Source: an uncultured Clostridia bacterium
GTDB taxonomy: Bacteria > Bacillota > Clostridia > TANB77 > CAG-508
Assembly (NCBI GenBank): GCA_947601495.1
Contig: CANQGE010000001.1
Location: 199,580 to 263,579, forward strand
Direction of reading: 5' to 3'
Length of the DNA stretch: 64,000 nt
Part shown: positions 27,333 through 37,166 of the stretch, piece by piece
How positions within the stretch are numbered: position 1 is the first letter of the stretch
How the letters are laid out: every line of letters begins with the position of its first letter
Position numbers and translations under genes: made by a program
Notes under the pieces: model-generated
What the model saw: only the letters and a program-made list of their open reading frames with translations
The model's database searches: none
Told to the model about the DNA's origin: nothing

Positions 27333-28796
27333 TTAATTTATGTGTTCATAAATCGTAAAGTAATCATCTTCATAAATTTTGTTCCAATTTGGATCATCAT
27401 CTATGTAGAGATTAATTAATTCAGTTTTATATAAGATTGCATGTGTTATTCCATATTTTTCAAATATTTCTCTATAATCTTTTTTTCCTTCTGTTATGCT
27501 ATAAGCATCATCTAATATTGTGCAATCTTTATTAAATTCTTTTGTAAACACTTCTGATCTAGAATCCAAAAATGCTTTTATCCCATTAAATTCTAAATAA
27601 CTACCAAAATTAAAGTGATTATAAATTTTCATTTTTGAAATATCTATATTTTCTTTAATAAATTCTGTTGCTAATACAGGATATGCTTTTTCATTAACAA
27701 AATCGCTCATATAGTTTGAAGAAAAATTCAAAATTATATAACTTACTAATAAAGTAGCTATCAAAATTGTAGTACATATCCTTATTTTTTTGTTTTTTAT
27801 TTTAAGTTCTATATTGTAATCATTCATAAAATCTACTATAACTCTTATAATACAAATTGAAGAAATTAAAATAAAGAAAAACATTACTCTTGTTGTATGA
27901 AGAGTTAATAAATAAAAGCCTAATATAAAAAAGCAATCTGTAATTTTTACTTTAGTTTTTGTAAATCCCAAAACTGCTAGTGATATTATAAACATTATTG
28001 TTTCTATTGGTAAGCTTTCTACAAGCAGTGGTTGAAGTTCTGCTATAAATTCAGATGATATTCCACCCAAGTTTTTAAAAATATATGATATAGGCTCAGT
28101 GCCTTTTGGTGCTGTAAATATAGCAATAATGCCTATTATTAAAAATATTATAATTCTTGAAATTTTATTTTCTTTAACTATAAATTTTGTATTTTCAAAT
28201 TCAAAGATATTAATTTTAGATAATATAAATTCAATTATGTATGGAATAAACATTAAAAAGTAAAAAGGATATACTGATGAATGGAAACTAACTAATATAA
28301 AAGGTATTAATCCTAAAGCTATATAATATCTTTTTTTATTTGTTTCTAAAAGTTGTTCAATAGAATAAAACTCTATCAAGAATAATAAGAAAGATATTAA
28401 TTGTCCTCTAGCACAAAATTCATATCTCATTAAATGTGTAATTAATATCGTATATAAAAAAGAAATAAAATTATTTTTGACAATTTTGTTTACAATGTGG
28501 TAATAAAGTAGCATTTGTATACATGCTACTATTATTACAAAAATATAAATACCTATAAAATCAAAATGATTATAAATTTCAGCAATTAAAACGTCAAAAG
28601 CCCATCTAGGATTTGTAAACTTTAATCCTTCGTGCCAAACCATTTTTTCATTTTCATCTATTCCGTTTTTTATTATTTCTTTACCAATCGCTATAGTAAA
28701 AAAAGTGTCATTTTGAAAACTTTTCTCTACAATAGTAGCAGTAAAAATAATTAAAAAAATTACTAATATAGCATTTATTACTTTTTCACGCTTCAT
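27333..28796 (-). CDS. Polytopic membrane protein, glycosyltransferase-like
   Basis: The 487-residue protein has about ten hydrophobic segments, an early loop with conserved-looking acidic and aromatic residues (WHEGLKFTNPRWAFDVLI, a pattern seen in GT-C type enzymes), and a C-terminal soluble part (LEFNGIKAFLDSRSEVFT, ITHAILYKTELINLYID). Such proteins often transfer sugars from lipid carriers, but this is inference. The second ATG (28796) is used because a GGAG ribosome site precedes it. Confidence 0.6.
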   Translation of the reverse strand: MKREKVINAILVIFLIIFTATIVEKSFQNDTFFTIAIGKEIIKNGIDENEKMVWHEGLKFTNPRWAFDVLIAEIYNHFDFIGIYIFVIIVACIQMLLYYHIVNKIVKNNFISFLYTILITHLMRYEFCARGQLISFLLFLIEFYSIEQLLETNKKRYYIALGLIPFILVSFHSSVYPFYFLMFIPYIIEFILSKINIFEFENTKFIVKENKISRIIIFLIIGIIAIFTAPKGTEPISYIFKNLGGISSEFIAELQPLLVESLPIETIMFIISLAVLGFTKTKVKITDCFFILGFYLLTLHTTRVMFFFILISSICIIRVIVDFMNDYNIELKIKNKKIRICTTILIATLLVSYIILNFSSNYMSDFVNEKAYPVLATEFIKENIDISKMKIYNHFNFGSYLEFNGIKAFLDSRSEVFTKEFNKDCTILDDAYSITEGKKDYREIFEKYGITHAILYKTELINLYIDDDPNWNKIYEDDYFTIYEHIN

Positions 28797-28813
28797 TTTT
28801 TTCTCCATAATAA

Positions 28814-29038
28814 TTATTTCATTATATTTAATATTTCAAAATTATTTAATGCTAACATTATATTTACAATAATAATTGTTATAATAATTACAAATAATAA
28901 AAGGAATAAACCAAGTAATATTCCTTTCAATGTAAGTTTTTTTTCTAACTCTAATTTTATTTTATTTAAATTTTTAACAGTATAAATAATAATAGAAATA
29001 ATAAATATTGATATTATAATTACTATTGTTTCTAGCAT
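28814..29038 (-). CDS. Small two-helix membrane protein
   Basis: 74 residues with two hydrophobic helices (about 3-21 and 42-66) joined by a basic loop (NLNKIKLELEKKLTLKG). It lies between ymdB and the glycosyltransferase-like gene and is closely spaced with both (10 and 17 bases). No family is recognised; it may assist the next gene's product. Confidence 0.6.
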   Translation of the reverse strand: MLETIVIIISIFIISIIIYTVKNLNKIKLELEKKLTLKGILLGLFLLLFVIIITIIIVNIMLALNNFEILNIMK

Positions 29039-29048
29039 AAATTTTCTC

Positions 29049-29819
29049 CTATTTATTTATTCGTTCTATTTTTACTACTTTATTTTTTTTATCATCTATT
29101 TCAAACATAACACCATTAAATTTAGATTTTCCTTCTGCAACTTTATATTTTTCTGGCAAAGCTGTTTCGAATCTTTTTATAGATACATCCACATCCATTC
29201 CTATAACAGATTTTTTAGGTCCTGTCATTCCAATATCTGTAATGAAAGCTGTTCCCTTTTCTAAAATAGTTTCATCTGCTGTTTGAACATGTGTGTGTGT
29301 TCCATAAATAATTGTTGCTTCACCATCTAAATAATATGCTAACGCCATTTTTTCTGCTGTTGCTTCAGCATGAAAATCTATAACTATTATATCTACAGCT
29401 TCTTTTATTTCTGAAATAATATCTTTTGCAATTAAAAAAGGATTTTCTGAAAGGACTGTCATTGTAACTCTTCCAATTAAATTAATTACGCAAATAGATT
29501 TTCCATTACATTCAAAAATTTCATATCCTCTACCAGGATTATTGTTTGGATAATTAGCTGGTCTTATTATTTGTTTATCATCTATAAAATTAAAAATTTC
29601 TTTTTTACCCCATGTGTGATTTCCCATTGTAACAATATTTACACCAAGTGCTAATATATCTTTGTACATTTTTTCTGTAAGTCCCATTCCGTCTGCTGCA
29701 TTTTCTGCATTAACAATAGTAAAATCTATGTTGTTTTCTTTAACAACACTTGGTAATGTTTCTTTTAATTTTTGAATACCACTTTTGCCAACAATATCTC
29801 CTACAGCCAAAATTCTCAT
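29049..29819 (-). CDS. ymdB: YmdB family 2',3'-cyclic nucleotide phosphodiesterase
   Basis: The 256-residue metallophosphoesterase matches the TIGR00282 family: metal ligands in ILAVGDIVGKSG, IVNAENAADGMGLT, TMGNHTWGKKEI, VIDFHAEATAEKMALAYYL and TIIYGTHTHVQTADE. YmdB in Bacillus affects biofilm and motility choices through RNA metabolism. The neighbour upstream is the PLPC-like gene. Confidence 0.93.
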   Translation of the reverse strand: MRILAVGDIVGKSGIQKLKETLPSVVKENNIDFTIVNAENAADGMGLTEKMYKDILALGVNIVTMGNHTWGKKEIFNFIDDKQIIRPANYPNNNPGRGYEIFECNGKSICVINLIGRVTMTVLSENPFLIAKDIISEIKEAVDIIVIDFHAEATAEKMALAYYLDGEATIIYGTHTHVQTADETILEKGTAFITDIGMTGPKKSVIGMDVDVSIKRFETALPEKYKVAEGKSKFNGVMFEIDDKKNKVVKIERINK

Positions 29820-29836
29820 TTTATAAAAATCTCCTT

Positions 29837-30355
29837 TTAAATCCTTTTTAATGGTCTAATTTCAAGCCAATTTTTATCATTTTTTAAAACTGCTTCTTTT
29901 ATGTAATTTAAATCATATTTTGCAGTATTTTCTATAAATTTTATTACTTCTTCTAAATTTAAAATTTTTGCTTCTCCATCTTTATAGAAAACTTTTTCTT
30001 TAACTTGAATAGGTATTTTTACTTTAAATTTTTTTTCTAATTTTTTATTTAATATATCATAATCATTATATATATATTCACTAGAAAATATAGTTAAAAA
30101 CTTATTATAAAATAAATAATCTGTAACTAAATGTAAAAAATATCCTTTATTAAAATCACTTTCTATATCTTTTTCACTGAGAAAAGCTTTTAAATTAACA
30201 CTGCTACTTTTTTCTCCATAATGTGTTATAGATTTATCACTAACAGAATCTGGATAAATTATTCCTTCAATAAATTCTTCATAATTCTTAATTTCATTAG
30301 GAAAGTTTCTAATAAATTCTTCTCCAACAGCTAGATGAATAACATATCCTGCCAT
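29837..30355 (-). CDS. Zinc-dependent phospholipase C-like (PF00882-type) protein
   Basis: The 172-residue protein shares the layout of this family: an N-terminal VIHLAVGEEFIRN with a likely metal His, IIYPDS, a THYG motif, and KGYFLHLVTDYLFYN with another His-Asp pair. The metal-binding residues are thus plausible, but the substrate is unknown. It is in a dense run with ymdB and a 66-residue gene. Confidence 0.65.
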   Translation of the reverse strand: MAGYVIHLAVGEEFIRNFPNEIKNYEEFIEGIIYPDSVSDKSITHYGEKSSSVNLKAFLSEKDIESDFNKGYFLHLVTDYLFYNKFLTIFSSEYIYNDYDILNKKLEKKFKVKIPIQVKEKVFYKDGEAKILNLEEVIKFIENTAKYDLNYIKEAVLKNDKNWLEIRPLKRI

Positions 30356-30358
30356 TTT

Positions 30359-30559
30359 CTACTCCTTAACATATTTTTTTATAACTTCTTCATCTGATAA
30401 ATTTATTTTTCTTAAATCGTTAATTAAACTTAAATATTCTTTTTTATTTTCTTCATTTTTTTCTTCATTAAATTTTGTTCTAGCTTTATTTAGTTTTTCA
30501 TTTATAACAAATTTAGCATATTCCACATTATTTATATAGTCATCACATTTTGTATTCAT
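30359..30559 (-). CDS. Small helical protein, unknown function
   Basis: 66 residues, highly charged and helical (YAKFVINEKLNKARTKF, YLSLINDLRKINLSDEEV). It lies 32 bases downstream of the zeta-toxin-like gene and three bases before the PLPC-like gene. It could be an antitoxin for the kinase by position, but it does not resemble the known epsilon or PezA antitoxins. Confidence 0.6.
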   Translation of the reverse strand: MNTKCDDYINNVEYAKFVINEKLNKARTKFNEEKNEENKKEYLSLINDLRKINLSDEEVIKKYVKE

Positions 30560-30591
30560 TTTAATCTTTTTTCCTTTCTCTATTTAATTTG

Positions 30592-31512
30592 TTAGTCATC
30601 GAAATCAGGAAATTTTGGTTTTCTGTGGTTTTCTTCTCTAGACATAAATTCATCATGAAAACTATCTAATCTTTCAACTTGTTCTGTTTCTCCATATCCT
30701 TCTAGTTTTTTTCTTATTTCTAAATATCTTGTTTCAAATTCTTCTGGTTCTACTTTTAAACCACTTACTGTATCTTTATAAGTTTGAGTAGCACTCACAT
30801 TTGGAGTTTCTTTGCTAGAATATATTTGAATTGGAGAAAATCTCGTCTCTTCATTTCCTCTAGTACTAATAACTATTTCATCAAAAATTCCCATTTTTTC
30901 CATTTTCTCTATATTTAATGGAATTTTTTCAACTGAATCTTTATCTACTCTAGTGTTTCTCCTACATTCACCTTTTTCTTTTAAGAATTTACAATATCTT
31001 GTAAACATTGATAAATTAGCTTCATCTGGTGAAACAGCTAATACAGATAATTTTGTTTTATATCCTTTTTCTCTTAAGTTTTTTGTATGTTCAACAAATC
31101 TTGATGAATTTCTTAATGCAGTTTCTAATATTACGTTATATCCTCTTTCTGAGGCCCTATCAACAATATCTTTAATTATTTGATGTACATATTTTTTAAG
31201 AAGTAAAAATTCTTCTCTTTCTGTATATGTACTTTGAATTTCTTCATGTTTTGGATGTGATGCTTTTAACACATCTTGGTCTATTATTATAGCTCCTTCG
31301 GGTAATTTTCCTAATTCTTTATTAACAAGTAAAGTTTTTCCGCCACCAGATTGACCTCCTACCATAACAACTGTAGGATGTTCAGATGGTCTAACATTTC
31401 CAGATATAATTAATTCGTTAAAAATAGCATCAAGGTTTCTTTCATATTCTTCTTTTGTAAGTGTCCATTTTTTTCTTTCTTCTTCTAATTTTTCTTCGCT
31501 ATCTAAAGACAT
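30592..31512 (-). CDS. Zeta toxin family kinase
   Basis: The 306-residue protein has Walker A GGQSGGGKT (about residues 52-60) directly after PTVVMV, the IIIDQDVLKASHPKHEE segment with the typical substrate-binding Asp, and ILETALRNSSRF (~125-136). Zeta toxins phosphorylate UDP-N-acetylglucosamine. The usual epsilon-type antitoxin is not encoded upstream; the upstream neighbour is a HAD protein, and a 66-residue helical protein lies downstream. It could also be a chromosomal non-toxic homologue. Confidence 0.85.
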   Translation of the reverse strand: MSLDSEEKLEEERKKWTLTKEEYERNLDAIFNELIISGNVRPSEHPTVVMVGGQSGGGKTLLVNKELGKLPEGAIIIDQDVLKASHPKHEEIQSTYTEREEFLLLKKYVHQIIKDIVDRASERGYNVILETALRNSSRFVEHTKNLREKGYKTKLSVLAVSPDEANLSMFTRYCKFLKEKGECRRNTRVDKDSVEKIPLNIEKMEKMGIFDEIVISTRGNEETRFSPIQIYSSKETPNVSATQTYKDTVSGLKVEPEEFETRYLEIRKKLEGYGETEQVERLDSFHDEFMSREENHRKPKFPDFDD

Positions 31513-31524
31513 AAGTTACTCCTT

Positions 31525-32022
31525 CTATACTAATGCTGAAGAAATATGAAATACTTCTCCATTGTTTTTTAAATTTTTTTGAGTTTCTTTTAAAATTTTA
31601 TGATCATCATCTAATAACATCACATAATCATAATCTTTTAATTTTTCTTCCATTTTTCTAAATTTTACGTAAGGTTTTGTTTCTTGATTATATTCATTTC
31701 TTTCTTTAACTAAAATTATGTAATTTTCTTTTTTTACAAAAGGAACATATTTTTTTAGCCATTCTTTTTTTTCTTCTTCTATTATTTTGCTTTTTGATAA
31801 AGTTAAAATAAATATATCTAAATTTGCTATTTCATTTATTTTTTCAAGTTCATTTATTATTACTCGCATAGGCATAGAATTTAAGAAAAGCTCTTTAGTT
31901 TCATTAGTAATAAATCCATCTTGATAAACTTTATATTCAGCAATTGTTCCATCCATATCTACAAATAATGCAACTTTATTATATTTACTACAAATTTGTT
32001 TTATTTTTTCACAAAAATTCAT
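31525..32022 (-). CDS. HAD superfamily 5'-nucleotidase-like protein
   Basis: The 165-residue protein has motif I FVDMDGTIAEY (residues ~19-29), motif II ILTLSKS and motif IV LLDDDHKIL (~137-145). This resembles small nucleotidase-like HAD phosphatases. It lies between guaB and the zeta-like kinase gene with a 12-base gap to the latter, suggesting joint transcription and perhaps a nucleotide-related task. Confidence 0.8.
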   Translation of the reverse strand: MNFCEKIKQICSKYNKVALFVDMDGTIAEYKVYQDGFITNETKELFLNSMPMRVIINELEKINEIANLDIFILTLSKSKIIEEEKKEWLKKYVPFVKKENYIILVKERNEYNQETKPYVKFRKMEEKLKDYDYVMLLDDDHKILKETQKNLKNNGEVFHISSALV

Positions 32023-32043
32023 TAAATTCTCCTATTTAAAAAT

Positions 32044-33552
32044 TTATCTTCTACCTTCATAATCTTTTAGCATAACATCATGTGCTCCGCCTTCTTTTAT
32101 GCTAACATTAGAAACTACAGTTAATCTAGCTTTTTCTTGGAATTCTTTTATTGTTATTGCTCCACAGTTACACATTGTAGATTTTATTTTAGCAACTGTA
32201 ATAGCTACATTATCTTTTAATCTTCCTGCATAAGGTATAAGAGAATCAACACCTTCTTCAAATACTAATTTATTTTTAGCTTCTCCTCCTAAGTCATATC
32301 TTTGCCAGTTTCTAGCTCTATTTGAACCTTCACCCCAATATTCTTTCATAAAAGTACCGTTTCTTTTAACAACTCTTGAAGGGCTTTCATCAAATCTTGC
32401 AAAGTATCTTCCCATCATAACAAAGTCAGCTCCCATTGCCAAAGCTAATGTTATATGATAGTCATGAACAATTCCTCCATCAGAACAAATTGGAATATAA
32501 ATTCCTGTACGATTATAATATTCATTTCTTGCTTCAACAACATCCATTAAAGCAGATGCCTGACCTCTACCTATTCCTTTTGTTTCACGAGTTATACAAA
32601 TTGAGCCACCGCCTACTCCAACTTTTATGAAGTCTGCTCCATTTTCAGCTAAATAGTAAAATCCTTCTTTATCTACAACATTTCCTGCACCAATTTTTAC
32701 AGAATTTCCATATTTTTTTCTAACCCATTCTATTGTATTTTTTTGCCATACAGAAAATCCATCTGATGAGTCCATACAAATTAAGTCAACACCTGCATCT
32801 ACTAATGCTGGTATTCTTTCTTCATAATCTCTTGTATTTATTCCTGCTCCTACAATAAAGCTCTTGTTTTCGTCTAGTAAAGAATATGGATTTTCTTTAT
32901 CTGATTCATAATCTTTTCTAAAAACTAAACTATGTAAATTGTCATTTTCATCTAATATAGGTAAACAACTTATTTTGTTATCCCAAATCATATCATTTGC
33001 TTCATGTAAAGAAATTCCTTTTCTTGCAAAAACAATTTTTTCTTTAGGAACCATATAGTTGCTTACTGGGTCATTTAAGTCAACTCTAGATATTCTAAAA
33101 TCTTTATCTGTAACTAATCCTAAAAATTTTCCTGTTGCTGTACCATCTTCTGTTATCATAACTGTTGAATGTCCAGTTTCTTCAATTAGGTCTATTACTT
33201 CTTTAATAGTTGTTGTACTTGTAACATTAGAATCACTAATTACAAATCCTGCTTTATATTTTTTTACATTTCTTACCATTTGTGCTTGTGATTCTATTGA
33301 TTGTGCTCCAAATATAAAAGAACATCCACCTTCTCTTGCAAGTGCAATTGCCATTTTTTCTCCTGAAACAGATTGCATAATTGCAGAAACCATTGGTATG
33401 TTTAAACTATACTTTGGTTCTTCTCCTTTTTTGAATTTTACAAGTGGTGTTTTCAAACTTACATTGTTTGGAATGCACCTTTCATCAGTTAAGTTTGGTA
33501 ATAAAAGAAATTCGTTAAAAGTTCTTGATACATCTTTTAATACTTCAGACAT
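32044..33552 (-). CDS. guaB: Inosine-5'-monophosphate dehydrogenase
   Basis: The 502-residue protein has the TIM-barrel core with the loop carrying the catalytic Cys ([20 protein letters not shown], residues ~307-326), two CBS repeats (about 95-225: [34 protein letters not shown]), and [19 protein letters not shown]. The sequence around the active site (ICITRET) is the one found in a distinct IMPDH subgroup rather than the common GSICTTR. It oxidises IMP to XMP in GTP synthesis. Confidence 0.93.
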   Translation of the reverse strand: MSEVLKDVSRTFNEFLLLPNLTDERCIPNNVSLKTPLVKFKKGEEPKYSLNIPMVSAIMQSVSGEKMAIALAREGGCSFIFGAQSIESQAQMVRNVKKYKAGFVISDSNVTSTTTIKEVIDLIEETGHSTVMITEDGTATGKFLGLVTDKDFRISRVDLNDPVSNYMVPKEKIVFARKGISLHEANDMIWDNKISCLPILDENDNLHSLVFRKDYESDKENPYSLLDENKSFIVGAGINTRDYEERIPALVDAGVDLICMDSSDGFSVWQKNTIEWVRKKYGNSVKIGAGNVVDKEGFYYLAENGADFIKVGVGGGSICITRETKGIGRGQASALMDVVEARNEYYNRTGIYIPICSDGGIVHDYHITLALAMGADFVMMGRYFARFDESPSRVVKRNGTFMKEYWGEGSNRARNWQRYDLGGEAKNKLVFEEGVDSLIPYAGRLKDNVAITVAKIKSTMCNCGAITIKEFQEKARLTVVSNVSIKEGGAHDVMLKDYEGRR

Positions 33553-33575
33553 AAATTTTTCCCCCCAAATTTTAT

Positions 33576-34814
33576 TTAATTTATTTTCATATTTTTTATT
33601 CTTTCAATAGCTTCTATTGTATCTTCTTTTGTTCCAAAAGCAGTTAATCTAAAATATCCTTCTCCACTTGGCCCAAATCCTACCCCAGGAGTTCCAACAA
33701 CATTTACTTCATTTAATAGTTTATTAAAAAATTCCCATGAAGTTAATCCATTTGGTATTTTAAGCCAAATATAAGGTGCATTTGTACCGCCATAAACAGT
33801 ATAACCTGCTTCTTGTAATCCTTCTTTTATTATTTTTGCATTATTCATATAGTATAATATATTTTCTTTTATTTGTTTTTGTCCTTCTTCAGAATAAATG
33901 GCTTCAGCACCTCTTTGAACTGGATATGAAACACCATTAAATTTTGTTCCTTGTCTTCTATCCCATAAAGAAATTAAATTTATTTCTTCTCCTTGTTTAG
34001 TATAAACTTTTAATTCTTTTGGTATAACAGTATAAGCACATCTTAGTCCTGTAAATCCAGCAGTTTTAGAAAAACTTCTAAATTCTATGGCAACTTCTTT
34101 TGCTCCATCTATTTCATATATAGTGTGTGGTACATTTTCTTCTGAAATAAATATTTCATATGCAGAATCAAACAAAATTAATATTTTATTTTTTCTTGCA
34201 TAATCAATCCACTTTTTTAATTCTTCTTTTGAAAGTGCTGTTCCAGTTGGATTATTTGGAAAGCATAAATAAATCATATCTGGAATTTCTTTTGGAAATT
34301 CTGGAATGAAATTGTTTTCAGCTGTAACTGGAATATAAATTATTTTTTCATATTTACCTGTTTTACTATTATAATTTCCACTTCTTCCTGACATAACATT
34401 TGTATCTAAATATACTGGATAAACTGGGTCTGTAATTGCAACCACATTATCTGTTCCTAAAATGTCTCCTATGTTTCCAGAGTCACATTTTGCTCCATCT
34501 GATACAAAAATTTCATCAGGAGATATATTTACTCCTCTTCTTGCATAATCAAATTCTGCAATTTTTTCTCTTAAAAATTCATATCCTTGTTCTGGTCCAT
34601 ATCCTCTAAATGTTTCTAAATTTCCTAGCTCATCAATAGCTTTATGCATTGCTTCTAAAACTATTGGTGCTATTGGTCTTGTAACATCTCCTATTCCTAA
34701 TTTTATAATCTTTTTTTCTGGATTTTTTTCCTTAAAGTCATCAACTTTTTTTGCTATTGTAGAAAAAAGATAATTGTCTTGTAGATTTAAAAAATTTTCG
34801 TTAATAGTAATCAT
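33576..34814 (-). CDS. dapL: LL-diaminopimelate aminotransferase
   Basis: The 412-residue fold-type I PLP enzyme starts [20 protein letters not shown], as expected for DapL, after a GGAG ribosome site; a further ATG four codons upstream is not favoured. Other signatures are [29 protein letters not shown] and the PLP lysine in [15 protein letters not shown]. It converts tetrahydrodipicolinate to LL-DAP in one step, a lysine and peptidoglycan route found in some Clostridia, chlamydiae and plants. Confidence 0.94.
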   Translation of the reverse strand: MITINENFLNLQDNYLFSTIAKKVDDFKEKNPEKKIIKLGIGDVTRPIAPIVLEAMHKAIDELGNLETFRGYGPEQGYEFLREKIAEFDYARRGVNISPDEIFVSDGAKCDSGNIGDILGTDNVVAITDPVYPVYLDTNVMSGRSGNYNSKTGKYEKIIYIPVTAENNFIPEFPKEIPDMIYLCFPNNPTGTALSKEELKKWIDYARKNKILILFDSAYEIFISEENVPHTIYEIDGAKEVAIEFRSFSKTAGFTGLRCAYTVIPKELKVYTKQGEEINLISLWDRRQGTKFNGVSYPVQRGAEAIYSEEGQKQIKENILYYMNNAKIIKEGLQEAGYTVYGGTNAPYIWLKIPNGLTSWEFFNKLLNEVNVVGTPGVGFGPSGEGYFRLTAFGTKEDTIEAIERIKNMKIN

Positions 34815-34925
34815 AATATTCTCCATAATATCTTGCTAAAAGTAATAATAAATTATTATTTTTTACTTTATACACTTATATCATTATAAACGCATTTTTT
34901 CAAGTAATTTATTGTTCTATATAGT

Positions 34926-35942
34926 TTATCTACAATAATAGCATAATATACTTCTTAATCCAACATCTATATCTATTTTTCCATTTTTTGAATTATAGTC
35001 TAATTCTATAAAAGCTTTCAAGAAATCTTTTAGCTCATTTCTTTTGAAATAAGATAATTGTTTTTTATATTTATTTACTAAAAAAGTTTGGTTTGGTTTT
35101 AGCCCTAAAGAAAATACAACATCTTTATTTTCTTCTATTGCAATTGAGCATAAATATAATTTTTTAAAATGATTATATAATGTTATTAAGATTTTTTGAA
35201 CAGGTTCTTTTTGATATATTAAATTGTCTAAAATTTCTAATGCTTTATCTATTTTTCTAATTGCTAAATTATCTGTAAGGTTAAAAATGATACTTTCAAT
35301 TTGTTTTATTGATAAGTTATTTACATCTTCTAGTGTTATAGTTCCATTTTCTCCTGCATGCTCAATTAGCTTTCTTATTTCATTTATTAAGTTTTGAAGA
35401 TTTGTTCCACTTGTTTCTATTAAATAATTTAATGTTACATCATCTACATTTACTTTATATAAAGAGCATATTTGCTTTAGCTTTTTTACTAATTGAAATG
35501 GCTTTAATTCTTCAATTTGAGAAACTATTCCGTTTTTTTCTATTTCTTCAAATACAACTGTTTTATCTGCTTCTTGACTAATAAAAATTAGAATAACAGA
35601 TTCTTTTATAATATCTAAGTTTTCTTTTATGTAATTTGCTATTTTTTCTTGAATTGGAGTACCTTCTTTTTTTCTTCCATCTTTTTTAAATAGGCTCGCA
35701 CTTTTAACTATCATAAGTTTTTTATCATATCCAAAAGCAGGCATTTGAATATTAGAAATAATATCTTCTAAATTTGACTCATCAATTAAGATATAATTTA
35801 TTCCTAATATCTTCTCTCCGAATTTCTTTTTTATTTTATTAACAGTAGTTTCTATTAAATATTGTTCATTTCCATATAATAAATATAATGGATTTAGCTC
35901 TGAATCAATACTTTTATTTAAGGCATCATAATTTAAATTCAT
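34926..35942 (-). CDS. holA: DNA polymerase III subunit delta
   Basis: The 338-residue protein has the HolA layout: NPLYLLYGNEQYLIETTVN at the start, LIETSGTNLQNLINEIRKL about residue 170-190, and the C-terminal collar (LILITLYNHFKKLYLC-type region). It is the clamp-loader delta subunit. Downstream (lower coordinates) is a small gap before dapL. Confidence 0.93.
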   Translation of the reverse strand: MNLNYDALNKSIDSELNPLYLLYGNEQYLIETTVNKIKKKFGEKILGINYILIDESNLEDIISNIQMPAFGYDKKLMIVKSASLFKKDGRKKEGTPIQEKIANYIKENLDIIKESVILIFISQEADKTVVFEEIEKNGIVSQIEELKPFQLVKKLKQICSLYKVNVDDVTLNYLIETSGTNLQNLINEIRKLIEHAGENGTITLEDVNNLSIKQIESIIFNLTDNLAIRKIDKALEILDNLIYQKEPVQKILITLYNHFKKLYLCSIAIEENKDVVFSLGLKPNQTFLVNKYKKQLSYFKRNELKDFLKAFIELDYNSKNGKIDIDVGLRSILCYYCR

Positions 35943-35952
35943 TTTTTACCTC

Positions 35953-36477
35953 TTATTTAAAACTAATAAATTTGCTAACAAATGTAACTATTTTCGTTGA
36001 ATTTCTTTTTGCAATTTCTTTTGTAATAGCTTTTCCTCCTACTGTAATAGATGCAACTAAAGCACTAAATATTATTTGTATATTTTCATTTACTCCATAG
36101 TTTTGAGTTATTTTAAGTGAAATCATAGCACTTATAGCTCCACTTAATACTCCACAAATATCTCCAATTACATCTGCACAAAAGTTAGAAACTTTTGCAG
36201 AATTTCTTATCATTTTTATAGAAGTTTTTGCTCCTTTTAATTTTTTGCTAGCTTGTGCGTGAAAATCTTCTTCATTTGCAACAGTAACTGCAACACCAAT
36301 TAAGTCAAATATTATTCCAATAAAAATTACTAATATTAAAACTATTAATCCAGCAATAATATTTAAATTTGATATTGCTGTATTTGATATAAATGAAAAA
36401 AACAAAGATAAAATAAATGTGGTAATAGCTATTACTATTACCCACGAATTGTTATTGTTTTTCACTTTTTCTTTCAT
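35953..36477 (-). CDS. CorB/DUF21-like membrane protein, probable OLE-associated protein OapA
   Basis: The 174-residue protein has about four transmembrane segments (residues ~12-33, ~38-65, ~105-122, ~133-150) and looks like the transmembrane domain of CorB/CNNM proteins alone. Typical motifs are IGVAVTVANEEDFHAQASK and VGGKAITKEIAKRNSTKIV. It starts directly downstream of a ~560-nt structured non-coding RNA on the same strand. That pairing is the known arrangement of OLE RNA and its binding protein OapA. Known OapA forms a membrane ribonucleoprotein with OLE RNA. Assignment rests on family features and linkage. Confidence 0.72.
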   Translation of the reverse strand: MKEKVKNNNNSWVIVIAITTFILSLFFSFISNTAISNLNIIAGLIVLILVIFIGIIFDLIGVAVTVANEEDFHAQASKKLKGAKTSIKMIRNSAKVSNFCADVIGDICGVLSGAISAMISLKITQNYGVNENIQIIFSALVASITVGGKAITKEIAKRNSTKIVTFVSKFISFK

Positions 36478-36499
36478 AATCTATTTTTTCTCCACATAA

Positions 36500-37067
36500 G
36501 TTATAAACATAAGTATATTGGTGAAAACTCGAGTAAACTTTACGGTTTAGGTCTAGCAGAGTTTCTCGAAGCATTACTTTTTATTACTAAAAAGCCGTTT
36601 CCATTTAAAAGCTCCACATTTTTTTCAAAATGTCGCCAGATCACCACTTAAATCCGCACCTTAATCCCCGAGTTTCCATGCTTTTTTAAAAGCAAACACT
36701 CTAGAAATTTTCTTTTAATATCCTAGCCTGTTATTAGTCCCTTTTGCAATTTAAATTTCATAATCCATCATAAAAGTAATTTGGCCAAATTATTTTTATG
36801 ATTGTGGGATTAATCCCAATAAATCACTCAAGACAGTCATTACCGCCATATTATTCATATGGTTTTACCTATTCAGATTGAATAAGTCTCAATGAAATTA
36901 GGAATCATTTATATGCCATTACAAACTATCCTAAAAACTTTTTTTCAGAGCCACGCACAACTGGGCGTAACGCGCAGTTCTCCAAAAAACTTCGACTGAT
37001 AATACTTTTTAGTAGATTTTTAGGCCCACCCTCATAACAGGAGTATACACTAGAATAGTGCACCAAT
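36500..37067 (-). ncRNA. Predicted OLE (ornate large extremophilic) RNA
   Basis: This 690-base gap has no ORF of note, is less AT-rich than other intergenic DNA here and has many stems: a ~19-bp helix centred on GGCCAAATT (about 36760-36808), GGGATTAATCCC (36806-36817), CCATATGAATAATATGG, and GC-rich GCGCGTTACGCCCAG/GTGCGTGGC. A strong promoter precedes it, and a CorB-like gene follows. Length (about 550-570 nt) and context fit OLE RNA. It lacks the GAAAGTCC and AGAAATGG-type blocks of RNase P RNA and the tmRNA ends. The 3' end is approximate. Confidence 0.72.
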
Positions 37068-37073
37068 AATGTT

Positions 37074-37102
37074 ATTATACCATTATTTTCCAAAATACAC
37101 AA
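37074..37102 (-). promoter_or_regulatory. Promoter of the predicted OLE RNA
   Basis: On the minus strand TTGTGT (37097-37102), a 17-base spacer and TATAAT (37074-37079). Transcription would start near 37067. Confidence 0.8.
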
Positions 37103-37166
37103 ATTTTATTTGTATATTTATTAATTTTATGAATCTTCCATATAATGTAATTTACTATTTTAAGTT

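Noticed and set aside
32044..33552. guaB as a GMP reductase
   Set aside because: Two CBS repeats and a 502-residue length fit IMP dehydrogenase rather than GMP reductase (about 330-350 residues, no CBS).
36500..37067. RNase P RNA or tmRNA in the large non-coding region
   Set aside because: The conserved RNase P core blocks and the tmRNA end sequences (GGGG start, CCA end, tag ORF) are not found, while the OapA-like neighbour supports OLE RNA.
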